A stretch of DNA of 64,000 nt from Chryseobacterium cupriresistens. GTDB taxonomy: Bacteria; Bacteroidota; Bacteroidia; Flavobacteriales; Weeksellaceae. The position numbers and the translations under genes are program-made. The stretch lies in contig NZ_JBKKJT010000003.1 in NCBI RefSeq assembly GCF_046614675.1, forward strand, positions 620,001-684,000, written 5' to 3'. Each line of letters opens with the position of its first letter. Positions within the stretch are counted from its first letter, which is position 1. Below are positions 17,387 through 27,034 of the stretch, one piece after another. A model generated the notes under the pieces. That model saw only the letters and a program-made list of their open reading frames with translations. It had not been told where the DNA came from and searched no databases.

Positions 17387-19105
17387 ATGAAACAGAATAT
17401 AATGAATTTAGCTTTCTTCAGAAATAAAACGAATATCCTTGCAGCAGCTGCTTTGCTCTCGGTGACTTCGATTTCTGCCCAGACATTCTCAGACTTTAAT
17501 TACCGTGGAAACGATAAAATATATAATGACAACCCTCTTAAACCGGACGAATTTTATTCTCCGATTTTACAGGGCTGTTATCCCGATCCAAGCATTACAA
17601 AAAAAGGCGACGATTATTATCTGGTAAACTCTTCTTTCTCAATGTTTCCGGGCGTTCCGATTTTTACGTCTAAAGATCTGGTAAACTGGAAGCAGGTAGG
17701 GCACGTTTTAGACAGACCTTCCCAGCTTAAAGTTGAAAATTCGGGCGTTTCGCATGGAATTTATGCACCGGATATCAAATACAATAAGCACAACGATACT
17801 TTTTATATGATTACTACCCAGTTTGCAGGTGGTATCGGAAATATGGTCGTAAAAACCAAAGATCCGTCAAAAGGATGGAGCGAAGTCCAAAAGCTAAACT
17901 TTGACGGTATTGATCCCTCTGTTTTCTTTGATGATGATGGAAAAGCATATATCGTTCACAATGATGCTCCGCCGAAAGGTACTGAGCAGTACAACGGCCA
18001 CCGTGTTATTAAGATTTGGGACTATGATCTCGAAAAAGACCAGGTAGTTGCGGGCTCGGATAAGATTATTGTAAACGGAGGCGTGGATCTTTCCCAAAAA
18101 CCGATCTGGATTGAAGGTCCCCATATTTACAAAAAGAACGGTAAATACTACCTGATGTGTGCAGAAGGCGGAACCGGAGGCAACCATAGCGAAGTGATTT
18201 TTATGGCAGATTCTCCGAAAGGACCGTTTGTTCCCGCTAAAAATAATCCAATTCTTACGCAAAGATATTTTCCGAGAGACAGAAAAGAAAAAGTAGATTG
18301 GGCAGGTCATGCAGATTTGGTGGAAGGTCCGAACGGACAATGGTATGGCGTATTTTTAGCAATTCGTCCGAATGTAAATAACCGTGTTAACAAAGGCCGT
18401 GAAACGTTCATCCTTCCTGTAGACTGGAGCGGAACGTATCCTGTTTTCCAAAATGGCCTGGTTCCAATGAAACCAAAATTGAAAATGCCACAAGGCGTTC
18501 AGAATCAAACCGGGCAAAACGGATTTTTTCCGAATGGAAACTTTACCTATAACGATAAATTAACCGATAAAAATCTTGATTTCCGATGGATTGCAATGCG
18601 TGGACCGCGTGAGAATTTCATTACTGCCACGAAAAATGGCGTAAAAGTAAACCCTTTTGCAACTAATATCAAAGCATTGGCTCCGGTTTCGGCATTATTC
18701 CACAGATTACAGCACGAAGACTTCGAAACTTCCGTAACCCTGGATTATAAACCAAAATCGGAAAAAGAATTGGCTGGAATTACCCTCTACCAAAGCGAAA
18801 CATTCAATTACGTTTTCGGAATTACCAAAAAAGATAAAGATTTCTACATCGTATTGGAAAGAACAGAAAAAGGACAATCAAAACTGATCGCCAGCGAGAA
18901 AATTTCATTATCCAAACCGGTTAAATTGCAGGTTGTTGCCGATAAAGATGAACATAACTTTAATTATTCACTGGATGGCAGAAACTATAAAAACCTTGGC
19001 GGGCCGGTTTCAGGAGATATACTTTCTACCGATGTAGCGGGAGGCTTTACAGGAAGCCTTATCGGACTGTACAGCACCTCTTCCAATGATATTGTACCGA
19101 ATTAA
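17387..19105 (+). CDS. GH43 beta-xylosidase/arabinofuranosidase with C-terminal lectin-like domain, possibly clipped
   Basis: 572 residues with an N-terminal signal peptide (ending ISAQ). The five-bladed propeller of GH43 spans about 55-350: catalytic base Asp67 in CYPDPS, the pKa-setting Asp in GIDPSVFFDDDG and the general acid Glu in WIEGPHIYKK. Residues 385-572 are the concanavalin-like C-terminal domain of beta-xylosidases. The protein stops right after GLYSTSSNDIVPN. Relatives usually continue about 15 residues with an (A/N)DFDxFxY strand. A dispersed repeat begins a few bases after the stop, so the end may have been replaced. It likely removes xylose or arabinose from xylo-oligosaccharides in the periplasm. 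Confidence 0.88.
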   Translation: MKQNIMNLAFFRNKTNILAAAALLSVTSISAQTFSDFNYRGNDKIYNDNPLKPDEFYSPILQGCYPDPSITKKGDDYYLVNSSFSMFPGVPIFTSKDLVNWKQVGHVLDRPSQLKVENSGVSHGIYAPDIKYNKHNDTFYMITTQFAGGIGNMVVKTKDPSKGWSEVQKLNFDGIDPSVFFDDDGKAYIVHNDAPPKGTEQYNGHRVIKIWDYDLEKDQVVAGSDKIIVNGGVDLSQKPIWIEGPHIYKKNGKYYLMCAEGGTGGNHSEVIFMADSPKGPFVPAKNNPILTQRYFPRDRKEKVDWAGHADLVEGPNGQWYGVFLAIRPNVNNRVNKGRETFILPVDWSGTYPVFQNGLVPMKPKLKMPQGVQNQTGQNGFFPNGNFTYNDKLTDKNLDFRWIAMRGPRENFITATKNGVKVNPFATNIKALAPVSALFHRLQHEDFETSVTLDYKPKSEKELAGITLYQSETFNYVFGITKKDKDFYIVLERTEKGQSKLIASEKISLSKPVKLQVVADKDEHNFNYSLDGRNYKNLGGPVSGDILSTDVAGGFTGSLIGLYSTSSNDIVPN

Positions 19106-19118
19106 GTTAGTATTAGCA

Positions 19119-19143
19119 ATGTCACACTGAGCTTGTCGAAGTG
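19119..19143. repeat. dispersed short palindromic repeat
   Basis: CACTGAGCTTGTCGAAGTG, with CACT and AGTG ends, is a phrase I know from intergenic repeats in many Bacteroidota genomes. Here it sits between two GH43 genes, 14 bp after the stop of the first and overlapping a false TTG start for the second. Confidence 0.55.
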
Positions 19144-19192
19144 TTTCCTTTTAAGACTGAAAAGAATCAAATCGAACCAAAATATCAAAAAC

Positions 19193-20797
19193 GTGAAAAT
19201 CAAAAAATCTTATATAGTTTCTTTTTTGGGGTTTATCGGGCTGAATCTTCTTTCAGCCCAGGTAAACTCTTCCGGAATGCAGAGTACAGCCTTTACCAAT
19301 CCCATCATTTGGGCAGATGCACCGGATCTATCCATTACCAGAAACGGAAATGATTTTTACCTGATCAGCACCACTATGCATCTGATGCCGGGAGCTCCGG
19401 TAATGCATTCCAGAGATCTGGTACATTGGGAAATGTCTGGTTATGTTTTCGATACTTTGAATGACAACTCGAAATATGATTTATTGAACGGAACCGTTTA
19501 CGGCAGGGGCCAATGGGCTTCATCAATCCGCTACCATAAAGGGAAATATTATGTTTTGTTTTCTCCGAATGATGAACCTTTCAAATCCTATTTCTATGTG
19601 ACTGATCATCCCGAAAAGGGAAAATGGAAACTCATCACCAGAACACGGCATTTTCATGATGCTTCTTTATTTTTTGATGATGACAGGATATACGTTTTTA
19701 CTTCCAACAAAGTTTTTGAACTGAGTCCTGATTTTAAAGAAGTGATCGGAAATCCGGATGGAACTGAGGTATTTCAGAAAGATGCTTCGGAAACCGGGCT
19801 TCTGGAAGGTAATCAGATCATCAAAAGAAACGGAAAATATTATATGATGATGATATCCTGGCCAAGAAACGAAAAACGCCGTCAGGTAGTCTACAGTGCA
19901 GATAAAGTGACAGGTCCTTACGAGAAAAAAGTAATTCTGGAAGATAATTTTTTAGGATTTTCCTATGCAGGGCAAGGCGCTTTGATTGATGATAAAAACG
20001 GAAACTGGTATTCCCTTATTTTCCAGGACAGAAATGGGGTTGGACGTGTTCCGTTGCTTCTGCCTGTTCACTGGGAAAATGACTGGCCGGTACTGGGAGA
20101 TAACGGAAAAGTTCCTTTGAAAGGAGAAGTTCCGCTTCCGCCGTTCAAAGCAAAAAATCATCTGGTGGAAAGCGATGAGTTCTCTGATAAAACAATGAAA
20201 ATCCAGTGGCAATGGAATCATAATCCGGTGAATGAAGCGTGGTCTTTATCTGAAAGAAAAGGCTTTCTGAGACTGAAGACCAGCAGAGTGGTAGACAATC
20301 TGTACGCGGCTCCCAATACTTTGACCCAGAGAATGGAGGGTCCGACTTCTTCAGCAGTTGTCGCAATGGACCTTAAAGGAATGAAAGATGGAGATGTAGC
20401 AGGTTTCAGTGCCTTCAACGGGGATTCCGGGATTTTGTCAGTAGTAAAGGAAGGTGAAGAAAAATTCATTGTTTTTTCAACCAACGAAGTGAGCCTGGAT
20501 AATAAAACAAAAGCTATTACAGGGGTTAAAAAAGAAGAAAAAAAACGGATTCCTCTTAATTCTGATAAGATTTTCCTTCGTATCGATGCTGATTTTAACC
20601 TAGAGAAAGATCTTGCAGACTTTTATTACAGTACGGATCAGAAGAACTGGACGGAAATGGCAAAAGATTACAAAATGATCTTTGATTACCGCAGATTTTT
20701 TATGGGATCAAAATTCGCAATTTTCAATTATGCCACTAAAAATACCGGAGGCTTCGTAGATGTGGATTTTTTCAGAGTCACTGAAGCCGGAAAATAA
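19193..20797 (+). CDS. GH43 secreted glycosidase (xylosidase/arabinofuranosidase)
   Basis: 534 residues from the GTG at 19193, which I prefer because it gives a standard signal peptide (KIKKSYIVSFLGFIGLNLLSAQ-like); the longer reading begins with TTG inside a dispersed repeat. The GH43 propeller spans about 35-315, with base Asp in IIWADAPDLS, modulator Asp in FHDASLFFDDD and acid Glu in LLEGNQIIKRNGKYYM, followed by a C-terminal beta-sandwich of beta-xylosidase type. The composition is close to GH43 subfamily 10 in my judgement. It likely trims decorated xylo-oligosaccharides in the periplasm and follows another GH43 of a different subfamily. Confidence 0.87.
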   Translation: MKIKKSYIVSFLGFIGLNLLSAQVNSSGMQSTAFTNPIIWADAPDLSITRNGNDFYLISTTMHLMPGAPVMHSRDLVHWEMSGYVFDTLNDNSKYDLLNGTVYGRGQWASSIRYHKGKYYVLFSPNDEPFKSYFYVTDHPEKGKWKLITRTRHFHDASLFFDDDRIYVFTSNKVFELSPDFKEVIGNPDGTEVFQKDASETGLLEGNQIIKRNGKYYMMMISWPRNEKRRQVVYSADKVTGPYEKKVILEDNFLGFSYAGQGALIDDKNGNWYSLIFQDRNGVGRVPLLLPVHWENDWPVLGDNGKVPLKGEVPLPPFKAKNHLVESDEFSDKTMKIQWQWNHNPVNEAWSLSERKGFLRLKTSRVVDNLYAAPNTLTQRMEGPTSSAVVAMDLKGMKDGDVAGFSAFNGDSGILSVVKEGEEKFIVFSTNEVSLDNKTKAITGVKKEEKKRIPLNSDKIFLRIDADFNLEKDLADFYYSTDQKNWTEMAKDYKMIFDYRRFFMGSKFAIFNYATKNTGGFVDVDFFRVTEAGK

Positions 20798-20871
20798 GAA
20801 TCAGAAGCAGATAAAAGTCTGTTGTAAACAGTAAGTAAAATATACGCTATTATTTTTTTATCTGAAATAAT

Positions 20872-20890
20872 AAGTGTGAAAAATACAAAT
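20872..20890 (+). promoter_or_regulatory. imperfect operator-like site before the esterase gene
   Basis: AAGTGT-N7-ACAAAT has a perfect left arm and the conserved TGT/ACA core of the five operator-like sites, but the right arm differs in two bases. It ends 7 bp before the start codon at 20898. No TAnnTTTG box is visible. I treat it as a weak candidate. Confidence 0.3.
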
Positions 20891-20897
20891 AAAAATC

Positions 20898-22823
20898 ATG
20901 AATAAATCAGTTATATTGGCTTTAGGACTTGTTTTGTCGGGAATATTTGTTTCCGCGCAAACTCTTGATCAGCAGGCGCCGCAGGGTTTCGATGTGGAAA
21001 ATGCTGCTGTTTCCCACGGGAAAATTGACACGATTCAATATCCGTCAAAAACCGTTGGAACAACAAGAAGAGCTTTGATTTATACACCGCCGGGATTCAA
21101 AAAAAGTGAAAAATATCCCGTTCTTTATCTTCTTCACGGAATTGGCGGGGATGAAAAAGAGTGGTTCAACCAAGGAAAACCAAATATTATTCTGGATAAT
21201 CTGTATGCACAGGGAAAACTTCAGCCGATGATTGTCGTACTTCCCAACGGTCGTGCGATGAAGGATGACAGGGCGACAGGAAATATAATGGCTCAGGATA
21301 AAGTTGAGGCTTTCGCAACTTTTGAAAAAGATTTACTGAATGACCTGATTCCGTTTGTAGAGAAAAAATATCCGGTTAAAAGAGACCGTGAAAACCGAGC
21401 TTTGGCAGGATTGTCAATGGGAGGCGGACAGACACAGAATTTTGCTTTCGGAAACATTGATAAGTTTGCCTGGCTGGGCGCATTTTCTTCTGCACCCAAT
21501 ACAAAAGAGCCCAATAAGCTTTTACCCAATCCACAGGATGCGTTAAAGCTTAAGCTGATCTTTATTTCCTGTGGTGATGCAGACGGGCTGATGCCTTTCA
21601 GCAAAAGAACGAGCGATTATCTGAGAAAAAATAAAATCCCTCATATCTTTTATATAGAACCGGGCGGCCATGATTTTAAGGTTTGGAAAAATGATTTATA
21701 CATCTTTTCACAGCTGTTGTTCAAGCCTGTTGATAAAACTAAGTTTGAAGGATTTACCGTTTTGGGAACTCCTGCAGCAACCAATATAAGAAATGCCCAG
21801 TATCCTCAAATCCTTCCCGACGGAAGGGTGATGTTCAAAGTGAAGGCACCGGAAGCGCAAAAAGTTCAGATCGATTTAGGAAAAAAATATGACCTGAAAA
21901 AAGATGCTGATGGCTTCTGGACAGGTACAACTGATCCGCAAAGCGGAAGCTTCCATTATTATTCCCTACTGATTGATGGGGTTTCGGTTGCAGACCCATC
22001 CAGCGAAACATTCTACGGAATGGGAAGGTATGCCAGTGGAATAGATATTCCTTTCGAAGGAGATGATTTCTATGCATTAAAAGACGTCCCTCATGGAGAT
22101 ATCCGTATTAAAAATTTCTATTCCAAAGTCACTAACTCATGGAGAAGAGTTTTTATTTACACCCCGCCGGGTTACGACCAGAATCCTGCTGAATCTTATC
22201 CTGCACTGTATATTTTACATGGCGGAGGTGAGGATGAAAGCGGCTGGGCCAACCAGGGTAAGACCAATCTGATTCTGGATAATCTCATCGCAGAAGGAAA
22301 AGCAAAAAAAATGGTCATCATAATGCCGGATGCGAATATCGGACAAGGAGGAATCCGGAACTTTGGAGAACGCAACCTTCAGATGTTTGAAAAAGAGCTG
22401 AAAGAATCCATTATCCCGTTTGCCGAATCCAATTACAGGATAAAAAAAGGTAAAGAAAACCGTGCGTTGGCAGGACTTTCCATGGGTGGAATTTATACAC
22501 TGTATGCCGGAATTCGGAATTCAGATATGTTTTCCGGTCTGGGAGTTTTCAGTTCAGGATATATGCTGCCGATGCTCCAGGATGTTGCCGATAAACAGTA
22601 CCAATTTTTAAATGAAAATAAATCTGCTTTTTCATCCAACATCAGAAATTTCTGGATTTCAATGGGTGGAAAAGATGATATTGCTTACGAAAACGGTCAG
22701 AAAATGCTGAAAGAACTGGATAAAACAGGAATTAAATATACGTACACAGATTATCCGGGAGGCCACACATGGCCGGTTTGGAGAAATAGTCTGCATCAGT
22801 TTGTCCAGATACTTTTTAAATAG
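20898..22823 (+). CDS. double CE1 esterase (feruloyl/acetyl-xylan esterase) with central CBM48-like domain
   Basis: 641 residues with signal peptide (ending VSAQ). Two complete esterase domains of the EstD/XynZ type flank a central beta-sandwich. Domain 1 (about 45-275): YLLHGIGGDEKEW oxyanion region, nucleophile Ser173 in GLSMGGG, His in GGHDFKVW. The middle part (about 285-385, MFKVKAPEAQKVQIDLG) resembles a CBM48/E-set module. Domain 2 (about 390-641): ILHGGGEDESGW, Ser528 in GLSMGGI, His in GGHTWPVW. Both triads look intact. It likely removes ferulate or acetate esters from arabinoxylan. Two catalytic domains in one chain may mean two ester specificities. Confidence 0.9.
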   Translation: MNKSVILALGLVLSGIFVSAQTLDQQAPQGFDVENAAVSHGKIDTIQYPSKTVGTTRRALIYTPPGFKKSEKYPVLYLLHGIGGDEKEWFNQGKPNIILDNLYAQGKLQPMIVVLPNGRAMKDDRATGNIMAQDKVEAFATFEKDLLNDLIPFVEKKYPVKRDRENRALAGLSMGGGQTQNFAFGNIDKFAWLGAFSSAPNTKEPNKLLPNPQDALKLKLIFISCGDADGLMPFSKRTSDYLRKNKIPHIFYIEPGGHDFKVWKNDLYIFSQLLFKPVDKTKFEGFTVLGTPAATNIRNAQYPQILPDGRVMFKVKAPEAQKVQIDLGKKYDLKKDADGFWTGTTDPQSGSFHYYSLLIDGVSVADPSSETFYGMGRYASGIDIPFEGDDFYALKDVPHGDIRIKNFYSKVTNSWRRVFIYTPPGYDQNPAESYPALYILHGGGEDESGWANQGKTNLILDNLIAEGKAKKMVIIMPDANIGQGGIRNFGERNLQMFEKELKESIIPFAESNYRIKKGKENRALAGLSMGGIYTLYAGIRNSDMFSGLGVFSSGYMLPMLQDVADKQYQFLNENKSAFSSNIRNFWISMGGKDDIAYENGQKMLKELDKTGIKYTYTDYPGGHTWPVWRNSLHQFVQILFK

Positions 22824-22845
22824 TAAAGTGACTTAAACTTTATAA

Positions 22846-22981
22846 AACCACAAAAGTCACAAAAGCTTTTATTTAAAGCCACTTGAGTGCGCTTAAGTAA
22901 GTTTAAAATGAAACTGCAGAAAAGTTCATATAAGAAGGAATCAAAAAACTTAAGTTTAAAACTTTTATGCCTTTTGTGGTT
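22846..22981 (-). repeat. MITE-like element with 20-bp terminal inverted repeats, copy B
   Basis: The left end AACCACAAAAGTCACAAAAG (22846-22865) and the complement of the right end (22962-22981) match in 18 of 20 bases. The inside has no coding capacity. Relative to the copy at 12724-12836 it is inverted. The two share the blocks around AAAAGTTCATA and the terminal repeat. The shape is that of a small non-autonomous mobile element or a palindromic repeat family. Confidence 0.6.
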
Positions 22982-23080
22982 AAAAATAATAAATATAAAA
23001 GTTAAAACAACTTTAATGTTTTGAAGCCAATAGTATAAAGAATAATAATTCAAATCTGAAATGAAATGAGCTTTACAAAG

Positions 23081-25513
23081 ATGAACATCAAAACTTCCAT
23101 TATTACGATCATCATGTTTTCCGGAATGGTAAATGTCAGTGCGCAGTCTTATCAGAAAACAGATTCAGGATTGAAGTTTTCTGCTGATCATATGAATGTT
23201 GAAGTGAAATTTTATGGAGAAAATACGATTAGGGTTATTAAATATCCTGCAGGCAGATTATTTGTCAAAAATAGTTTGTCGGTCATTAAACAGGAGCAGA
23301 AAATCAGATTCTCCGTTTCAGAAAAAAATAATGTTATTTCATTAAAAACAAATGACCTTCTGCTTTCCATTAATACTAAAAATGGAGTGATCACTTATGC
23401 ATTGCCATCCGGAAAAGAGCTTTTGAAAGAAACCGCAAATGACTTCAAGCCATTTAATGATGCCGGAACTCAGACCTATTCCGTAAGACAGGATTTTCAG
23501 CTTGAAAAGGACGAGCCGATCTACGGTCTGGGAATTCTGCAAAATGAAAAAATGTCCCAGCGAAATACCGATGTAAAAATGATTCAGAATAATACCTGGG
23601 ATTTTGTGCCTTTTTTCCAGTCTGTAAAAGGGTATGGCATCTTTTGGGATAATTATTCACCGACACAATTTACCGATACACCTCAGAAAACCTCTTTCTC
23701 ATCTGAAGTGGGAGATGGTATAGATTATTACTTTATCTACGGTAAAAATGCAGATGGAGTAGTGGCCGGAATGCGTGATCTCACAGGAAATGTACCCATG
23801 CTTCCTTTATGGACATATGGCTACTGGCAAAGCAAAGAACGTTACAAAAGCCAGGATGAACTGACAGAGGTGGTTAAAAAATACCGCGATCTGAAAGTCC
23901 CTTTAGACGGAATCATACAGGATTGGCAATACTGGGGAAACAATTATCAGTGGAACGCCATGGACTTCATCAGCCCCGACTTTTCGGATGCTAAAAAAAT
24001 GGTACAGGAGATCCATGATATGAATGCCCATCTTTCAGTTTCCATCTGGTCATCATTCGGGCCAATGACCAGGCAATACCGTGAAATGGATTCAAAGGGA
24101 ATGCTTTTTAATATCAGCACGTGGCCTGAATCAGGCCGTGATGTCTGGCCTCCGGATATGAATTATCCTTCCGGTGTCCGTGTTTATGATGCTTACAATC
24201 CTGAAGCCAGAAATATTTATTGGAAATATTTGAACAAAGGCGTTTTCAGCCTTGGTGTAGATTCCTGGTGGATGGACTCAACAGAACCTGATCATCTCAG
24301 CCAGAAAGCAGAAGATCTGGACACTAAAACCTATCTTGGCTCATTCAGAAAAGTAAGAAATGCATATCCGCTGATGACGGTAGGTGGTGTTTACGACCAT
24401 CAGCGTGAAACCACCAGTGATAAAAGGGTTTTTATTTTAACAAGATCAGCGTTTGCAGGCCAGCAGAGATATGCGGCCAATACCTGGTCCGGCGATGTCA
24501 ATTCTTCCTGGGAAACATTGCGCAAACAGGTACCGGCAGGATTGAATTTCAGCCTTACCGGAAACCCGAATTTCAATTCCGATATCGGAGGTTTCTTTGC
24601 TGGTGTGTATAAAAGAAATGGAGGTTCAAAAAATCCAATGTTCCAGGAATTGTATGTCAGGTGGCTGCAGTATGGAACCTTTACGCCAATGATGCGCTCA
24701 CATGGAACTGATGTTGCGAGAGAAATTTATCAGTTTGGAAATAAAGGAGAAGTTGTTTATGATGCGATAGAAAAATTCATCAGGCTGCGTTACAGTATGT
24801 TACCTTATATCTATTCTGTTTCCCATGATGTTTCAAAAAACGGGTCAAGCTTTATGAGAGCTCTTTCCATGGATTTTCCTTCAGACAAAAAAACATGGGA
24901 TATGAATAACGAATATCTTTTTGGAAAATCATTGCTGGTGGCGCCGGTTCTCAATGCCCAGTATACTCCTGAAAAGACAGTTAAAACCGATGAAAATGAA
25001 GGCTGGAATAAAACCGACAGCAATAAGGATAACTCGGTTTCAAATATAGATTTTACTCAAAACAAAAGCGTGAAAATTTACCTTCCAGAAGGAACAGATT
25101 GGTTTGACTTCTGGACCAATGAAAAATACAGTGGAGGGAAGGAAATTCAGAAATCTGTTAATCTTCAGACTATTCCTTTGTATGTAAAAGCAGGAAGTAT
25201 CATTCCGATGGGCCCCGATGTACAATATGCAACGGAGAAAAAATGGGATCATCTTACCATAAAAGTTTATCCGGGAAGTGATACCGATTTCATTGTATAC
25301 GAAGATGAATTCGATAACTATAATTACGAAAAAGGATTCTATACAGAAATACCTTTTCACTGGAACGAAAAATCAAAAACACTCACGATAGGTGACCGGA
25401 AAGGCAAATACAAAGGAATGATTGAGACAAGGAGTTTTAACCTGATTCTTCCTGATGGCCAGCAGAAATCGGTGAATTATGCTGGGAAAAAGATAAATGT
25501 AAGTTTGAAATAA
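23081..25513 (+). CDS. GH31 alpha-xylosidase/alpha-glucosidase
   Basis: 810 residues from the ATG at 23081, which gives a clean signal peptide ending VSAQ; an ATG 15 bp upstream is also possible. GH31 N-terminal beta-sandwich to about 230, then the barrel. The catalytic nucleophile is Asp399 in VDSWWMDSTEPD. The acid/base Asp lies in NTWSGDVNSSW. The IIQDWQYWG motif before the barrel core is typical of the alpha-xylosidase-type members of the family. The likely job is to remove alpha-linked xylose, or possibly alpha-galactose or glucose, from side chains. The exact sugar cannot be told from sequence alone. It stands alone with 240 bp upstream that hold a mobile-type repeat. Confidence 0.88.
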   Translation: MNIKTSIITIIMFSGMVNVSAQSYQKTDSGLKFSADHMNVEVKFYGENTIRVIKYPAGRLFVKNSLSVIKQEQKIRFSVSEKNNVISLKTNDLLLSINTKNGVITYALPSGKELLKETANDFKPFNDAGTQTYSVRQDFQLEKDEPIYGLGILQNEKMSQRNTDVKMIQNNTWDFVPFFQSVKGYGIFWDNYSPTQFTDTPQKTSFSSEVGDGIDYYFIYGKNADGVVAGMRDLTGNVPMLPLWTYGYWQSKERYKSQDELTEVVKKYRDLKVPLDGIIQDWQYWGNNYQWNAMDFISPDFSDAKKMVQEIHDMNAHLSVSIWSSFGPMTRQYREMDSKGMLFNISTWPESGRDVWPPDMNYPSGVRVYDAYNPEARNIYWKYLNKGVFSLGVDSWWMDSTEPDHLSQKAEDLDTKTYLGSFRKVRNAYPLMTVGGVYDHQRETTSDKRVFILTRSAFAGQQRYAANTWSGDVNSSWETLRKQVPAGLNFSLTGNPNFNSDIGGFFAGVYKRNGGSKNPMFQELYVRWLQYGTFTPMMRSHGTDVAREIYQFGNKGEVVYDAIEKFIRLRYSMLPYIYSVSHDVSKNGSSFMRALSMDFPSDKKTWDMNNEYLFGKSLLVAPVLNAQYTPEKTVKTDENEGWNKTDSNKDNSVSNIDFTQNKSVKIYLPEGTDWFDFWTNEKYSGGKEIQKSVNLQTIPLYVKAGSIIPMGPDVQYATEKKWDHLTIKVYPGSDTDFIVYEDEFDNYNYEKGFYTEIPFHWNEKSKTLTIGDRKGKYKGMIETRSFNLILPDGQQKSVNYAGKKINVSLK

Positions 25514-25529
25514 TATTAAAGTATTGATT

Positions 25530-26903
25530 ATGAAGTTTTTAATTTTAATAATGATTTTAGGGTTTTTTCAGATTTCCTTCGCTCAAAATCCGATTATCCA
25601 AACCAAGTATACTGCAGATCCGGCCCCGATGGTTTACAACGATACGGTTTATCTTTATACGAGCCATGATGAGGACGATGCTTTCGGATTCAAAATGAAA
25701 GACTGGTTACTATACACTTCCACAGATATGGTCAATTGGACAGACCACGGTGTAGTGGCTTCGCTCAAAGATTTTAAATGGGTAAATACCGACAATGGTG
25801 CCTGGGCACCACAGGTTGTAGAAAGAAAAGGAAAATTCTATATGTATTGTCCAATGCCGAACAATATGGGGATTGGTGTTTTGGTGGCGGACAGTCCCTA
25901 TGGTCCTTTCACCGATCCTATTGGCAAGCCTTTGATCAAAAATTCTCTGGATGATATCGATCCCACAGTTTTAATTGACGACGATGGGCAGGCTTATCTG
26001 TACTGGGGAAATCCGAATCTTTGGTATGCTAAACTGAATGAAGATATGATATCTCTTGCCGGACCAATCACCAAAGACCCTTCGTTTGCGAAGGTGAAAG
26101 ACCAGCCAGATCCTTTCAAGTATCAGGAAGGACCTTGGGTTTGGAAAAAAAATAACCATTATTATATGGCTTACGCATCAAAATGTTGCCCGGAAGGGAT
26201 TGGTTACGCCATGGCAAAATCACCTACAGGACCCTGGAATTATGGAGGCGTGATTATGGATGGCGACCAGAGATCCAGCGGAAATCATCCCGGTATTATA
26301 GATTTCAAAGGCAGATCTTATGTTTTCGGATTCAACCATATGCTTAGGATACAGACCATGAGCAAGCATTACGAACGCCGGTCTGTCAGTGTCACAGAAA
26401 TTACCTACAATGCAGATGGAACCATTCAGAAGCTTCCTTTCTGGACTGCGGATGGCGCAAAAAGAGTGGGTACTCTGAATCCTTATAAAAAAGTTGAAGC
26501 AGAAACTATGGCTTACAGCGAAGGCCTGAAAACAGAAATGGTCACAGAATGGGAACGCAATCAACCCTATAACAGAGGTAAAAAAATCACAGACCGTATC
26601 ATCGTTACCTCAATTAACAATGGTGATTATATTAAAATCCAGGGAGTAGATTTTTCCAAAGGCGTAAAATCTTTAGATGTGAATGTTGCATCTCTCTATG
26701 GAGGAAAAATAGAAGTACATTCAGATGCTCTTAATGGACCTGTGCTTGGCGTTGTTAACGTTACAGGAAAAGGTGAGGGCGACTTATATAAGACTATTAA
26801 TACACCTCTGAAAAGTGTAAAGGGAATCCATGATTTATATTTTGTTTTTAAGGGAGAAAAAGACCTTTTCTATTTCGATTGGTGGAAATTTAATGAAAAT
26901 TAA
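25530..26903 (+). CDS. GH43-CBM6 arabinoxylan arabinofuranohydrolase, paralog 1
   Basis: 457 residues from the ATG at 25530 (a TTG two codons earlier is less likely). Signal peptide ending SFAQ. The GH43 propeller (about 20-310) starts TKYTADPAPMVYND with base Asp30, then DIDPTVLIDDDGQAYLYWG and the acid Glu in YQEGPWVWKK. This set is typical of GH43 subfamily 29 in Bacteroidota. The C-terminal 130 residues (EAETMAYSEG...) form a CBM6-like sandwich. It likely removes arabinose from arabinoxylan. Two close paralogs follow GH27 downstream. The CC pair in YASKCCPEG is absent from them. Confidence 0.9.
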   Translation: MKFLILIMILGFFQISFAQNPIIQTKYTADPAPMVYNDTVYLYTSHDEDDAFGFKMKDWLLYTSTDMVNWTDHGVVASLKDFKWVNTDNGAWAPQVVERKGKFYMYCPMPNNMGIGVLVADSPYGPFTDPIGKPLIKNSLDDIDPTVLIDDDGQAYLYWGNPNLWYAKLNEDMISLAGPITKDPSFAKVKDQPDPFKYQEGPWVWKKNNHYYMAYASKCCPEGIGYAMAKSPTGPWNYGGVIMDGDQRSSGNHPGIIDFKGRSYVFGFNHMLRIQTMSKHYERRSVSVTEITYNADGTIQKLPFWTADGAKRVGTLNPYKKVEAETMAYSEGLKTEMVTEWERNQPYNRGKKITDRIIVTSINNGDYIKIQGVDFSKGVKSLDVNVASLYGGKIEVHSDALNGPVLGVVNVTGKGEGDLYKTINTPLKSVKGIHDLYFVFKGEKDLFYFDWWKFNEN

Positions 26904-26928
26904 AGCTGAATTCAGGAATATCAACAGG

Positions 26929-26979
26929 AATGGGCTTTAGCCCATTTTATAAAGAAAGAAATATGGGTGGCTTTAGCCA
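26929..26979. repeat. two REP-like hairpins
   Basis: AATGGGCTTTAGCCCATT (26929-26946) and TGGCTTTAGCCA (26968-26979) are perfect palindromes with TT in the centre and a shared GGCTTTAGCC core. Paired hairpins of this type occur as repeated extragenic palindromes in flavobacteria. They sit between GH43 and GH27 and could stabilise mRNA or cause partial termination. Confidence 0.55.
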
Positions 26980-27034
26980 AAACTTAAGTCATTTGTTATG
27001 AGTTACAATTAATATATCAGTTACAATTTAAAAA

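Noticed and set aside
19133..19192. Upstream TTG start for the second GH43
   Set aside because: It begins inside a dispersed palindromic repeat and adds a basic stretch before the signal peptide; the GTG at 19193 gives a normal signal peptide.
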